NCBI GenBank assembly: GCA_035403265.1
Contig: DAONEV010000001.1
Location: 1-64,000, forward strand
Length of the DNA stretch: 64,000 nucleotides
Direction: 5' to 3'
DNA from: JAAYVZ01 sp035403265
GTDB lineage: Bacteria; Acidobacteriota; Thermoanaerobaculia; Thermoanaerobaculales; Thermoanaerobaculaceae
In this document: positions 18,054 to 26,116 of the stretch, piece after piece
Layout: every line of letters starts with the position of its first letter
How positions within the stretch are numbered: position 1 is the stretch's first letter
The notes under the pieces: generated by a model
What the model saw: the letters and a program-made list of their open reading frames with translations, nothing else
Databases searched by the model: none
Told to the model about the DNA's origin: nothing
Translations under genes and position numbers: made by a program

Positions 18054-18599
18054 ATGGCAGACACCTACACCGTCATCGCAGCAGGCGTCGCGCTCCCCAC
18101 GGTGAGCTCGTCGGTGAAGTCGATGCTGTCGCTCATGAACGGCGCCGGATCCGGGAAGACCGCGAAGATCTACCGGGTCCGAGCCCTGAACAATCAGACC
18201 GCCGCCGTCACCGGGGTCATGATGCGCATCGAGCTCTGGCGGCTCACCGCGGCTTCCGGCGGCACCACGCTGACCCCGATCAAGATGGACTCCGCGAGCC
18301 CCGCGGTCCCGGCGCAGATCGTGTGTGCCACGGGCGCCACGGCGACCAACGACGCTGCTCAGACCAACGCGTTCATCAGGGTCGCCTGGAGCTCCGACGA
18401 GCCCGTGGCCTCCGGTGGCACCATCGACGAGCTCCAGACCAGTCCGCAGCTCTTCCAGATCTGGGGCTGCGGCTACACGGATCCCGAGATTCAGCCCATC
18501 ACGCTCCCGGAGAACTACGGTTTCCAGATCCTGGTGACGAACTCCGCCGCTACTGGCGCCGGCGTCATCGACCTCGAAGTCGAGTTCACGCTGGAGTAA
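18054..18599 (+). CDS. Tandem paralogue family protein, member 1
   Basis: 181 residues, eight bases after the collagen-like gene, with GAGGGAG upstream. Features shared with the next genes are MAD(T)(Y/F)T at the start, NG(A/V)GSG.. followed by a basic stretch, an (A/L)PAQ(I/V) motif mid-protein, a W(S/T).DEP motif, LREG/LPE(N/G) near residue 150 and an acidic E.EF(T/V)LE end. Beta-rich by appearance, no signal peptide. Function unknown; position in a virion operon suggests a tail or appendage component. Confidence 0.75.
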   Translation: MADTYTVIAAGVALPTVSSSVKSMLSLMNGAGSGKTAKIYRVRALNNQTAAVTGVMMRIELWRLTAASGGTTLTPIKMDSASPAVPAQIVCATGATATNDAAQTNAFIRVAWSSDEPVASGGTIDELQTSPQLFQIWGCGYTDPEIQPITLPENYGFQILVTNSAATGAGVIDLEVEFTLE

Positions 18600-18602
18600 G
18601 CC

Positions 18603-19121
18603 ATGGCAGATACCTTCACTCTCTACGGTTCTTCGATCGCCTGCGGCGCCACGAAATCCCTGTTGGCGCTCTTCAACGGCGTCGGCTCCGGGGTCATCCT
18701 CAAGGTGAAGCGCGTCCAGGTCCTGAACGTCCAGCTCGCTGGCGTCACGGGGACCACAGGCCAGATCGAGCTGCGCTGCATCAACGCGAACAGCGTTGGC
18801 ACCGCAGTGGTCCCTACGAAGCATGTCCCGACGCAGGCCTCGTTGCCAGCTCAGGTCATCATGAACACCGGCGGCACCGTGGTCAACCAGACCAACTCCG
18901 TGCTGTTCCGCACGGGCTGGTCCAACGACGAGCCCTCCGTGGGTTCCGGCAACATGGACGAATGGGAGAACATTCCGTCGTGGACCACGCTGTTCGAGTC
19001 CGTTGGTGACTCCTTGCTCCAGGGCTACGTGCTTCGCGAAGGTTTCGGCCTCAGCGTGACCACAGCGACGACTCCCGCGGTCGGCACCATCGATGTCCGC
19101 ATTGAGTTCGTGAAGGTCTAA
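18603..19121 (+). CDS. Tandem paralogue family protein, member 2
   Basis: 172 residues, three bases after member 1. It has MADTFTLYGSS, LFNGVGSGVILKVKRVQVLN, KHVPTQASLPAQV, WSNDEPS and the ending VRIEFVKV. It is closest to member 4 (19671), with which it shares the KHVPTQ.SLPA block. This pairing (1 with 3, 2 with 4) points to duplication of a two-gene unit. Confidence 0.75.
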   Translation: MADTFTLYGSSIACGATKSLLALFNGVGSGVILKVKRVQVLNVQLAGVTGTTGQIELRCINANSVGTAVVPTKHVPTQASLPAQVIMNTGGTVVNQTNSVLFRTGWSNDEPSVGSGNMDEWENIPSWTTLFESVGDSLLQGYVLREGFGLSVTTATTPAVGTIDVRIEFVKV

Positions 19122-19124
19122 ATC

Positions 19125-19667
19125 ATGGCAGCCACCTACCGCGCCTACCGCGTCGCAGTCACGAACCCCTCGGCGAACACCGTCATCTTCGGCGTCAACA
19201 ACGCCGTGGGGTCCGGGAAGACCGTCAAGATCACCCGGATCTGGTGCTCACCAGCTACGAACACGTCGACGGTCACGGGTGCGCTTCAGATCGTGGAGCT
19301 CTGGCGCATCACGTCGCCGGGTACCCCGACGAGCGTGACTACGATCGTACCGTACGACAGCGCCAACGCTGCGCTACCGGCGCAGGTCACCGTGTTCAAC
19401 GGCGGCACCCCTGTGCTCGACGTCGCACAGACAGAACCGTTCATGCGGTGGACCACGACGTCAGAGGAGTGGGGCGCCAGCAACGGCAGCTGGCCAGGTC
19501 TCGCCGCGATCACCGCCTCGCTGCCGATCTGGGATGCTGGCTACGACGACGACGGCGACGTCGCTCCGATCGCGCTGCCCGAGGGCTACGGCTTCGTCAT
19601 CCGGTCCGCCACGGGCACCGGCAACGTCGGTGTCGCGGACTGGTACATCGAGTTCACGCTGGAGTAA
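19125..19667 (+). CDS. Tandem paralogue family protein, member 3
   Basis: 180 residues, three bases after member 2. It has VNNAVGSGKTVKITRIWCSP, QIVELWRIT, AALPAQVTVFNGG and the ending WYIEFTLE. It is closest to member 1 (IELWRLT, VEFTLE). No catalytic motif is visible. Function unknown. Confidence 0.75.
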   Translation: MAATYRAYRVAVTNPSANTVIFGVNNAVGSGKTVKITRIWCSPATNTSTVTGALQIVELWRITSPGTPTSVTTIVPYDSANAALPAQVTVFNGGTPVLDVAQTEPFMRWTTTSEEWGASNGSWPGLAAITASLPIWDAGYDDDGDVAPIALPEGYGFVIRSATGTGNVGVADWYIEFTLE

Positions 19668-19670
19668 GCC

Positions 19671-20192
19671 ATGGCTGACACCTTCACCGCCTATCTCCGC
19701 GACGTCACCGTAGCTCCGAACAAGTCCCTGTTGACGCTGTTCAACGGGGTAGGTTCCGGGCGTGCCCTCAAGATCGCCCGGATCCAGTGCTTGAACTCGT
19801 CGCCGACGGCGCGAGCCGGAGTCATCACGAACTTCGATATTCGGCTGGTGTCGGCGAGTGTCGGTGGCACCGCAGTGACGCCCACGAAGCATGTCCCGAC
19901 GCAGACCTCGTTGCCGGCTGAAGTCCTCGTGACAACAGGTGCCACGGACACCGTGACCGACCTGCTCCGACGCTTCATGTGGAGCACCGATGAGCCCGCT
20001 GCTGCGTCGTTGACCATCGACGAGCTTGAGACGATTCCCGCGCTGAACACGGTGTGGGATCTCGGCTACCAGGATCTCACGGTGCCCAAGCTGATTCTGC
20101 GCGAGGGTCAGGGCATCGCGCTGCGTCAGGCCGGTTCCGGAACCGTGGGTCTCGTCGACGTCAGGTTCGAGTTCCTCAACGTAGCGGGCTGA
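19671..20192 (+). CDS. Tandem paralogue family protein, member 4
   Basis: 173 residues, three bases after member 3. It has MADTFTAYLRDVTVAPNKSL, LFNGVGSGRALKIARIQCLN, KHVPTQTSLPAEV, WSTDEPAA, LREGQGIALRQ and the ending VRFEFLNV. It belongs with member 2. Function unknown; the even spacing suggests stoichiometric expression with its siblings. Confidence 0.75.
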   Translation: MADTFTAYLRDVTVAPNKSLLTLFNGVGSGRALKIARIQCLNSSPTARAGVITNFDIRLVSASVGGTAVTPTKHVPTQTSLPAEVLVTTGATDTVTDLLRRFMWSTDEPAAASLTIDELETIPALNTVWDLGYQDLTVPKLILREGQGIALRQAGSGTVGLVDVRFEFLNVAG

Positions 20193-20195
20193 GCC

Positions 20196-20719
20196 ATGGC
20201 CAAGGCCGTCTATCGCATCAACTCGTATGGCCGGTGGTGTGCTGCGTCCGGGAACGCCATCATGGCGGTCACGAACCAGCCCGGTTCCGGGAAGAAGGTC
20301 ACCATCGAGGCTGTCGAGATCTGCCCGCTGACCTACAACCTCGCCGGTGGTGTCGCCCTGAACACGGCGCAGATCCCGACTGTGTTCGACATCGGGTTCT
20401 GCACCGTGGTCGCCGACGGGTACCCCCGTGTCACGCCGGTGAAGACCGATTCCACGGCCGCGGCCTGGCCGGCCTCGGTGGTCGTCAGCACCGGGGCCAC
20501 GGTGAGCTCAGTGGCGCCTTGGCGCCGTGTCGCCCTGATGAAGTCGTTCACCGGCGCCGGCGCCACCGACCTCGCCATGCTGACGTCGCGGTGTGCCGCG
20601 GGCGGCGCGCCCGGGGCCGGCCAGGCCGGCGGCAACTTGATGAGCGCAGTCGCGGACGTATCCGCGACTCCGAAGCGGCTTCGTGCCGGTGAGGGCTTCT
20701 GCATCACGGTGGCTGCCGG
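20196..20719 (+). CDS. Tandem paralogue family protein, member 5 (3' end lost in gap)
   Basis: Starts three bases after member 4 (MAKAVYRINSYGRW, NQPGSGKKVTIEAVEICPL). It reads 174 codons up to the N run, reaching LRAGEGFCITVAA. In siblings that motif (LREGQGIAL) lies about 20 residues before the stop, so the gene probably ends shortly inside the gap. A single frame continues through the N run to 21620, so one large two-domain protein cannot be excluded. Confidence 0.65.
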
Positions 20720-20819
20720 NNNNNNNNNNNNNNNNNNNNNNNNNNNNNNNNNNNNNNNNNNNNNNNNNNNNNNNNNNNNNNNNNNNNNNNNNNNNNNNNN
20801 NNNNNNNNNNNNNNNNNNN
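20720..20819. other. Assembly gap of unknown true length
   Basis: 100 N, but unlike the other three runs the flanks are not duplicates. The last bases before it (ggtggctgccgg) and the first after it (gacctcacgttc) differ. Comparison with sibling genes suggests about 200-250 bases are missing, including a stop and a start. Confidence 0.8.
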
Positions 20820-21620
20820 GACCTCACGTTCAACCTGATCAACTCGGAGTGCAAGCAGCTCGACACCGCGTCTGCTGCGCTGAACTCGGCGCAGTGCCGG
20901 GTCTGGCAGGATGTCCCGATGCTGCCGCTGGGCGTGCCCCAGAGTTACATCTCAGAAGCCTCTGCAGGCAGCCCCAAGGGGTACAACTACCTCCACACCA
21001 AAGATTTCGACGGGCCCCAGTACGCCGTGCTGTTCCCGGAGTTTCTGGCGGCGTGCGGCTCCAACATGGACGGCACTCCGATGTCGTTGCCACAGAACGC
21101 GAATCGTTGGAAGTGTGACCAATGCACCAAGATCGTGCTCCGTGAAGGTGACGGCGTCGCACTGGTGTCGTCGGCTGAAACCGCCACTGCGGCGACCCCC
21201 GTGGGCGTCTCGGGCTGGATCCCGTTCGAGATCGCGATCACGTTCTCCGTGGATGTCGCCTTCCAGCCTCAGATCACCCTGAACTTCGATGCGGCCCTGC
21301 AGGCCGGTGGCACCGGGTACTACCGCCTGTACTTCGCGTCGACCCCCGCGGGCGACTACGGAACAGCGGATGCCGTCACCGTGAACGACGCCCTTGGCAA
21401 CGCGGTTCGCGGAACCATTTCCGGGAGCTCTGTGTCGTTTGCGTTCGACTACGACGGCAACAACCAGGGCGGCAGGACCCCGGGCACCAACGCATCCGTG
21501 GTCCTGGTGTGCGGGAACTCCGGCAGCGCCAAGGTGACCGTGGTTACCGGCACCATCACGAACTCCACTGTCGTTGTGATCTCCGCGATCTCGTCCGCTG
21601 ACCCCGGCTACGAGCCCTAA
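20820..21620 (+). CDS. Tandem paralogue family protein, member 6, C-terminally extended (5' end lost in gap)
   Basis: 267 residues are readable in one frame. The first part (DLTFNLINSE...KIVLREGDGVALVSS...FEIAITFSVD) corresponds to residues from about 55 to the end of its siblings. An extra C-terminal beta-rich domain of about 105 residues follows (PQITLNFDAALQAGGTGYYRLYF to ISSADPGYEP). The extension makes it unlike the others and it may be the capping member of the set. Function unknown. Confidence 0.65.
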   Translation, partial: DLTFNLINSECKQLDTASAALNSAQCRVWQDVPMLPLGVPQSYISEASAGSPKGYNYLHTKDFDGPQYAVLFPEFLAACGSNMDGTPMSLPQNANRWKCDQCTKIVLREGDGVALVSSAETATAATPVGVSGWIPFEIAITFSVDVAFQPQITLNFDAALQAGGTGYYRLYFASTPAGDYGTADAVTVNDALGNAVRGTISGSSVSFAFDYDGNNQGGRTPGTNASVVLVCGNSGSAKVTVVTGTITNSTVVVISAISSADPGYEP

Positions 21621-21623
21621 GCC

Positions 21624-22109
21624 ATGGCCATTACCTTCGACGGCATCAATCGCATCATCTTGCTCGACGGAGCCATCACGGTCTCGATCCGCACGATGTA
21701 TTCGGACTGGGTCCGCTGGGTCGCCACCGCCGACAATGCCCGGTTCGCCGTGGCGTTCAGCACCGTCGCGGATCCGCCCACGGTTCCGCTGTACGCCACG
21801 CTCATCAACGGCTGGCTCGTGCGACCCATCGGGGGTGCCTACATCCTGACGCTGAATCAGGGCTTCCTCTACAAGGACGGCGGCGGTGACCCGTTCTCGC
21901 CGGTGACCTCCGGGGCGGAGCCCAGGATCCGCTACGAGAACCCCGTCATCGCCGTGGGCTACGACGTCGGCGGCGGCGGTCTGACGCAGCAGCAGGTCCG
22001 CGATGCCATGATGCTCGGAGCATCCCCGGGGGTTCCCGCGGCGACGTCGATCGACGGCAAGCTCAAGAAGATCAAGGGTGACACCGGGCTCATCGGTGGT
22101 CTCTTCTAA
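21624..22109 (+). CDS. Conserved phage tail-type protein
   Basis: 161 residues. ITFDGINRIILLDGAITVSIRTMYSDWVRWVATADNARF matches a pattern I recognise from phage genes next to tail fibres (I.FDG.NK.I.L..G...I.V..LYS.W..W....DN..F..AF). There, NGW.(I/V)(R/K)P and a glycine-rich end follow, as they do here (INGWLVRPIGGAYILTLN). A tail or baseplate accessory role is likely; the biochemical function is not established. It sits three bases after the paralogue cluster. Confidence 0.7.
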   Translation: MAITFDGINRIILLDGAITVSIRTMYSDWVRWVATADNARFAVAFSTVADPPTVPLYATLINGWLVRPIGGAYILTLNQGFLYKDGGGDPFSPVTSGAEPRIRYENPVIAVGYDVGGGGLTQQQVRDAMMLGASPGVPAATSIDGKLKKIKGDTGLIGGLF

Positions 22110-22110
22110 G

Positions 22111-22692
22111 ATGCCATTCCTGCTTCCCCTGATCCTGCTGGGGCTCCTGGGCTTCACGCTCTGGGGCACCATGCAGCCCGCGCCCGTCGAATCCGACATG
22201 ACGGTTGTGAAGCAGACCTCACGGCTTCAATGGGACTCCCAGAACTCCGACGGAAAGGACCGCGCCGATGTCTATACTGAGTTCACTTCCAAGGTGTCTG
22301 GTGAGCGTCTCGGCATTGCTCTGTTTGATGGTGGCCGTGAGCTGCGGATCCGGAACCAGGACACCGAGCTCTGGAGCTACGAGTCCGCCCGGTACACCTA
22401 CCTCTGGGACCCCAGCTGGGACGTCGGAGCCTGGGTTGCCGCCAGGCCCGGAGCGGACCCCGCAGCCGACATCGGGATCCGTGTCTCGCCTGTTCGTACC
22501 CTTTACGGGTTCCTCAGCCCGGATGTCCTCATCGGCTCCCGCAGCGCCGGCGTCGGCGCCTCGGTCTATGTACCGCCGGGATGGATTCCTCGCAGCTGGG
22601 ATCGCTTCGGCCTTGGTGTTGGCTATCTCGTTGATTACGGTGGCGACCATGCTGGATGGGCGCCGTATCTCTCCCTCTCCACTCGGTTCTAA
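22111..22692 (+). CDS. Membrane-anchored protein of unknown function
   Basis: 193 residues, ATG 22111 one base after the previous stop. Residues 1-20 (MPFLLPLILLGLLGFTLW) form a hydrophobic signal anchor followed by a soluble domain with alternating beta segments. It ends in phenylalanine (GWAPYLSLSTRF). It could be an envelope-facing accessory or lysis-associated protein, but no motif decides this. Confidence 0.65.
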   Translation: MPFLLPLILLGLLGFTLWGTMQPAPVESDMTVVKQTSRLQWDSQNSDGKDRADVYTEFTSKVSGERLGIALFDGGRELRIRNQDTELWSYESARYTYLWDPSWDVGAWVAARPGADPAADIGIRVSPVRTLYGFLSPDVLIGSRSAGVGASVYVPPGWIPRSWDRFGLGVGYLVDYGGDHAGWAPYLSLSTRF

Positions 22693-22703
22693 GGAATAAC
22701 CCC

Positions 22704-23042
22704 ATGGGCATCCTCTCATCCATCGCCTCCGATCTCGCCGACAAGGCCAAGGAGAAGGCCGCGGCCGCGGTCCCGAAGTCGGGCTGGGCCTCGCGCAAGC
22801 TCTGGATCTTCGCCGGCGTCGCCCTGACCCTGGTCTGGATCGGTCGCGGCAACCTGGTCTCCATCCTCGACGGGCTGATCTGGCTCACCGCGGTCTACCT
22901 GGTCACCCAGGCACTGCAGGACATCGTCACGGACTTCTCCACGGCGTGGGTGAAGCGGGAGCAGATCCGCTGCGATGCCCAGGTCATGATCGAGCAGTCC
23001 AAGCGGGATCCCATGTCGATCCCGCCGGCCCCGAAGCCGTAA
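22704..23042 (+). CDS. Small two-helix membrane protein, holin-like candidate
   Basis: 112 residues; ATG 22704 with AAGGAA upstream. An amphipathic Lys/Ala N-terminus (about 1-28) is followed by two hydrophobic segments (KLWIFAGVALTLVWIG and LVSILDGLIWLTAVYLVTQAL) and a charged tail. Size and layout suit a class II holin, but other small virion membrane proteins look the same. It follows a signal-anchored gene and ends this operon before a new promoter. Confidence 0.6.
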   Translation: MGILSSIASDLADKAKEKAAAAVPKSGWASRKLWIFAGVALTLVWIGRGNLVSILDGLIWLTAVYLVTQALQDIVTDFSTAWVKREQIRCDAQVMIEQSKRDPMSIPPAPKP

Positions 23043-23055
23043 CTGACCACCACCA

Positions 23056-23083
23056 TGGACACCGCTGCCTAGTCGGGTAAGCT
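23056..23083 (+). promoter_or_regulatory. Sigma70-like promoter before the small collagen-like gene
   Basis: TGGACA-N16-TAAGCT. The start codon of the next gene (23121) lies about 30 bases beyond the expected transcript start, with CAGGAAAG as ribosome binding site. This promoter therefore has a normal leader, unlike its relatives at 15289, 23523 and 31204. Confidence 0.55.
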
Positions 23084-23120
23084 GTGGCCTCAACGCTGAA
23101 CAATCCTCAGGAAAGCTCCC

Positions 23121-23414
23121 ATGCCCACGATGCCCGTCGCCAGTGAAGCCCAGTACCGCTATGCCGGCCGCCGCGCCGGCCTGATGCGCACTCAGCAAGC
23201 CTTCCTCGCCGGGAGCACCGGCATCACGGGTCCCCAGGGTGCCCAGGGCGCCACGGGCCCCAGCGGCGGTCCGACCGGCCCGACCGGCGTTGCCGGCGGC
23301 ACCGGCCCCACGGGCTACACCGGCTACACCGGTTACACCGGCCGCACGGGTCCCACGGGCCCCAGCGGCGGTCCGACCGGCCCGACCGGCGGCACCGGCC
23401 CGACCGGAGCCTGA
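23121..23414 (+). CDS. Small stand-alone collagen-like protein
   Basis: 97 residues. A 32-residue head (MPTMPVASEAQYRYAGRRAG...) is followed by about 60 residues of GPTG/GPSG/GYTGYTG repeats to the C-terminus, with no tip domain. It has its own promoter upstream and a strong hairpin terminator downstream, so it is monocistronic and possibly highly expressed. Likely a short fibrous decoration on the capsid or tail (inferred). Confidence 0.75.
   Translation: MPTMPVASEAQYRYAGRRAGLMRTQQAFLAGSTGITGPQGAQGATGPSGGPTGPTGVAGGTGPTGYTGYTGYTGRTGPTGPSGGPTGPTGGTGPTGA
23221..23411 (+). repeat. Collagen-like repeat tract
   Basis: GPTG-type triplets in the small protein at 23121. Two near-identical blocks (about 23256-23290 and 23352-23410) encode GPSGGPTGPTG. 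Confidence 0.75.
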
Positions 23415-23420
23415 TCCGGC

Positions 23421-23460
23421 GCTGTCCCGCGGCACCGAGCCGCGGGCAGCGTTGTTCCTG
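23421..23460 (+). terminator. Rho-independent terminator
   Basis: GCTG-T-CCCGCGGC pairs with GCCGCGGG-CAGC (12 bp with one bulge) around ACCGA and is followed by GTTGTTCC. It lies seven bases after the stop codon at 23412. Confidence 0.75.
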
Positions 23461-23471
23461 CGTGAAACCGT

Positions 23472-23500
23472 CAAGGCGGCGTCCCATGGGCGCCGCCTTG
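23472..23500 (+). terminator. Second GC-rich hairpin after the collagen-like gene
   Basis: CAAGGCGGCG and CGCCGCCTTG form a perfect 10-bp stem around a nine-base loop. There is no U-tract on the plus strand. It probably reinforces the terminator at 23421 before the next promoter. Confidence 0.55.
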
Positions 23501-23522
23501 CGGCGTGAAATGGTGAGGCCAG

Positions 23523-23550
23523 TTGACTGCCAGTAAAGTTGGGGTACGGA
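23523..23550 (+). promoter_or_regulatory. Leaderless sigma70-like promoter with overlapping inverted repeat
   Basis: TTGACT-N16-TACGGA, with the -10 ending eight bases before ATG 23559. The -35 region is part of a near-palindrome, TTGACTGCCAGTAAA. Related sequences occur at 28606 (TTGACTGTCAGTCAA, a perfect inverted repeat) and 31204 (TTTACTGCCAGTCAA). An operator function overlapping the -35 is likely. The promoter position makes 23559, not the upstream TTG at 23523, the probable start. Confidence 0.6.
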
Positions 23551-23558
23551 TGGGGTCC

Positions 23559-24161
23559 ATGACCTTCCCTGACTTCAAGACCTGGGTGCAAGACGTCCTG
23601 CACCCCCGCGATCTCGCCACGGGGCGCGGCCCGTACTGCTTCGAGACCGAGGCCTGGTACCAGGTCTACCGGAACAAGCACCGCATCGCCGAAGCGCTGC
23701 GACCGCTCTCCGTGCTCGAGATCGGGGTCCGCTACGGTTACGCCGCCCACGCCTTTCTGACGGCCTGCAGCGTGATCACCTACGTCGGTGTCGACGTCGA
23801 CGATCCCGTGATCAACGCCATGGGAGAGCCGACGTGCGCCTGGGCCATGGAGATGCTGAGCCGCACGACCCCCGCCAGGGTGCTCCGTGGGCTCATCAAG
23901 GTGAACACCCGGACCACGGATATCCGGAGTCTGCTTCCGAATCGCACCTTCGACCTGACCCACATCGACGCCGATCACACCTTCGCCGGGGCCCTCGACG
24001 ACATCACGAAGGCCTGGGAGCTCACCTCGGGCGCCATGCTCGTCGACGACTACTTCGGGTCCCCGCCGGTCCGCGACGCCGTGGATCGTTTCGTCTCGAC
24101 CTCCGGGGCCCTCTTGGTGACGTCGCCGAGCGGTACCGGTGAAGCCCTCCTCCTGAAATGA
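23559..24161 (+). CDS. SAM-dependent methyltransferase
   Basis: 200 residues from ATG 23559 (ATG 23550 overlaps the -10 box). The Rossmann motif VLEIGVRYGYAAHAFL (about residues 47-62), an acidic YVGVDVDDP strand and HIDADHTFAGALDDITKAW (about 141-160) are typical of Methyltransf_24-type class I enzymes. These often act in glycan or natural-product pathways. First gene of a sugar operon whose members overlap by four bases. The substrate is likely a sugar or an aglycone; not determinable. Confidence 0.75.
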   Translation: MTFPDFKTWVQDVLHPRDLATGRGPYCFETEAWYQVYRNKHRIAEALRPLSVLEIGVRYGYAAHAFLTACSVITYVGVDVDDPVINAMGEPTCAWAMEMLSRTTPARVLRGLIKVNTRTTDIRSLLPNRTFDLTHIDADHTFAGALDDITKAWELTSGAMLVDDYFGSPPVRDAVDRFVSTSGALLVTSPSGTGEALLLK

Positions 24162-26116
24162 GCCCAGACATGAAGCCCATCGTCATCCTGACCACCATGG
24201 TGAAGAACGAGCACGTCGCGCTGCCGCGGCTGCTTCGGAGCGCCGCGCAGGTCTGCACCCATGTCGCCCTGACGGACACCGGGAGCACCGATGACACCGT
24301 CTCCGTTGCGGAGACGGTGTGTCGCGAGCTCGGTCTGCAGCTCTTCGTGGACCGGCAGCCCTGGGAGGACTTCGGCCGGAGCCGTACCCGGAACCTGGAG
24401 CACGGTCGCCGCGTCGCCGCCTCGATCGGGGACCCCAAGAACTGCTACCTCCTCCTCATGGACGCCGACATGGAGGTCCCGCCGGGCACGTCTCCCCGTG
24501 ATGAACTCCCGGCGCTGGGCATGATGGCGCAGTGCGATGGGCGCGCTGTGTGGTGGAACATCCGGGTCCTGCGCGCCGACGTCCCGGCGAGCTACGTGGG
24601 CCGTACCCACGAGTACATCAGCCATGCCTCCGCGATGACCTCCCTGGACTGGTTCCAGATCGACGACCACTGCGACGGTGGCTGCCGAGCCGACAAGTTC
24701 GAGCGCGACGAGCGCCTCCTCAGGCTCGACCTCGCCGAGAAGAACGACAGCCGGTCCATGTTCTACCTGGGGCAGTCCCTGCAGAACCTGGGTCGGAAGA
24801 ACGAGGCCAAGGAGCTCTATGACCGCAGGGCCCCCTTGATGGACTTCCCCGAGGAGTCCTGGATGGCTCGCCTCGAGGCCTCCCGGTGCGCCACTGGGCC
24901 AGAGCAGGATGCCCGGGCCTGGGAAGCCTATGTGACGCGGCCCTGGCGTGCTGAGCCCCTGGCCGACATCGCGAGGCGCGCCAGCGACGCCGGGAAGCAC
25001 CACGTCGCCATTGGGGTCGCCGAGATCGGCAAGAAGATCCCGTTCCCGGCCACGGAGTCCCTGTACTGCTCCCGGGACGTCTACCAGTGGGCCTTCCGCT
25101 ACGTCGAGATGATCTCGTCGTTCTACATCGGCGACATGGAGCGCGGCGCCGCGGCCTGCGAGTACCTCCACTTGACCCCGGGGACCCCGCACAGCCAGCT
25201 CGCCATCAACAACGGGATCTTCTACGCCAGGCCGATCCCGGGTGAGCGGAAGCCGCTGCCCTTCGTGCCGCCGGCCGGCTATGCCCCGGCGAGCCCGTGC
25301 CTCCTCAGGACCCCCGAGGGCTGGATCGGGCTGATCCGCGCCGTGAACTACCGCATCAGCCCCGAGGGCTACTTCCCCCTGATCGCTGGGGGCTGGGCCG
25401 ACACGGACCGCCCCATCATGACCAGGAACTTCCTGGTTCGCTACGACTCGAGCTGGAACTCGATCGGGGAACCCCTGGAGCTCGTGGCGCCCCGGGGCTG
25501 CAATCCCAAGGCCTGCATCGTGGGCTACGAGGACCAGCGCATCGTGCGCTTCGACGCGGATGTCATCGTGACCGCCGGGGTCCACTGCGACGACAGCCCC
25601 GTGGGCCAGCCCGAGCTCTGGGAGTCCACCTGGGACATCCGGACCGGGCAGCAGATCAAGGCGAGGAAGCTGAGCCAGGGCAACAACATCGAGAAGAACT
25701 GGCTGCCGTTCCAGGGCGGCTACGTCTACGGTCACAGCCCCGCGCTCACCCTGCTCGACGGCGACGGCCTGAACCCGGTCCAGGTCCCGCTCGATCTGAA
25801 CCTCAACGACTTCAGGGGCTCCGCAGCACCGATCCCGTACCGTGGCGGCTACCTCTACATGGTCCACGAAGTCGGCATGATGCCGCGGCGCACCTATGTG
25901 CACCGCCTCGTCTGGGGCCTCACGGGCTGGAACAACCTCACCGTGAGTCGGCCCTTCCTCCTGCACGGCCAGCCCTGCATGGAGTCCTGCTTCTCCATCA
26001 ACGCCGGGCCCGACGGCCTCGTGTTGTCCTGCGCCCGAGAGGACGCCGAGATCTACACCATCACGGTCCCCTTCGACATCGTCGACGGGCTCATCGACAA
26101 AGGAACCAAGGCATGA
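24158..26116 (+). CDS. Glycosyltransferase family 2 / GH130-like fusion protein
   Basis: 652 residues. Residues 1-190 are a GT2-type glycosyltransferase: TTMVKNEHVALPRLLRSA, DTGSTDDT, and the metal-binding LLMDADME. A helical TPR-like stretch (about 190-330) follows. The C-terminal third (CNPKACIVGYEDQRIVRF, EKNWLPF, GSAAPIPYRGGYLYMVHEV) resembles the five-bladed GH130 glycoside phosphorylase/hydrolase fold seen fused to glycosyltransferases. It probably transfers or remodels the sugar made by its operon partners. A perfect 12-bp inverted repeat lies inside the gene at 24294-24320. Confidence 0.75.
   Translation: MSPDMKPIVILTTMVKNEHVALPRLLRSAAQVCTHVALTDTGSTDDTVSVAETVCRELGLQLFVDRQPWEDFGRSRTRNLEHGRRVAASIGDPKNCYLLLMDADMEVPPGTSPRDELPALGMMAQCDGRAVWWNIRVLRADVPASYVGRTHEYISHASAMTSLDWFQIDDHCDGGCRADKFERDERLLRLDLAEKNDSRSMFYLGQSLQNLGRKNEAKELYDRRAPLMDFPEESWMARLEASRCATGPEQDARAWEAYVTRPWRAEPLADIARRASDAGKHHVAIGVAEIGKKIPFPATESLYCSRDVYQWAFRYVEMISSFYIGDMERGAAACEYLHLTPGTPHSQLAINNGIFYARPIPGERKPLPFVPPAGYAPASPCLLRTPEGWIGLIRAVNYRISPEGYFPLIAGGWADTDRPIMTRNFLVRYDSSWNSIGEPLELVAPRGCNPKACIVGYEDQRIVRFDADVIVTAGVHCDDSPVGQPELWESTWDIRTGQQIKARKLSQGNNIEKNWLPFQGGYVYGHSPALTLLDGDGLNPVQVPLDLNLNDFRGSAAPIPYRGGYLYMVHEVGMMPRRTYVHRLVWGLTGWNNLTVSRPFLLHGQPCMESCFSINAGPDGLVLSCAREDAEIYTITVPFDIVDGLIDKGTKA
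24294..24320 (+). repeat. Intragenic perfect 12-bp inverted repeat
   Basis: ACACCGTCTCCG and CGGAGACGGTGT are exact reverse complements around a TTG loop, inside the glycosyltransferase reading frame. It could be an intragenic attenuator or mRNA-processing hairpin, or be fixed by coding constraint (DDTVSVAETV). Confidence 0.6.

Noticed and set aside
1..23414. Repeated short words in the collagen and propeller regions as a CRISPR array
   Set aside because: The repeats are in-frame coding units of 9-21 or about 130 bases with no constant repeat/unique spacer pattern, and no cas genes are present.
23523..23558. TTG at 23523 as the methyltransferase start, adding 12 residues
   Set aside because: These bases form the -35, spacer and -10 of the promoter, and the added residues have no counterpart in the family.
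24050..25966. Long minus-strand open frame (638 codons) and many similar antisense frames, e.g. 55633-57642, 49278-50891 and 42739-44016
   Set aside because: They lie opposite strongly recognised plus-strand genes, have Arg/Gly/His-rich products typical of antisense frames in GC-rich DNA, and lack any family motif.
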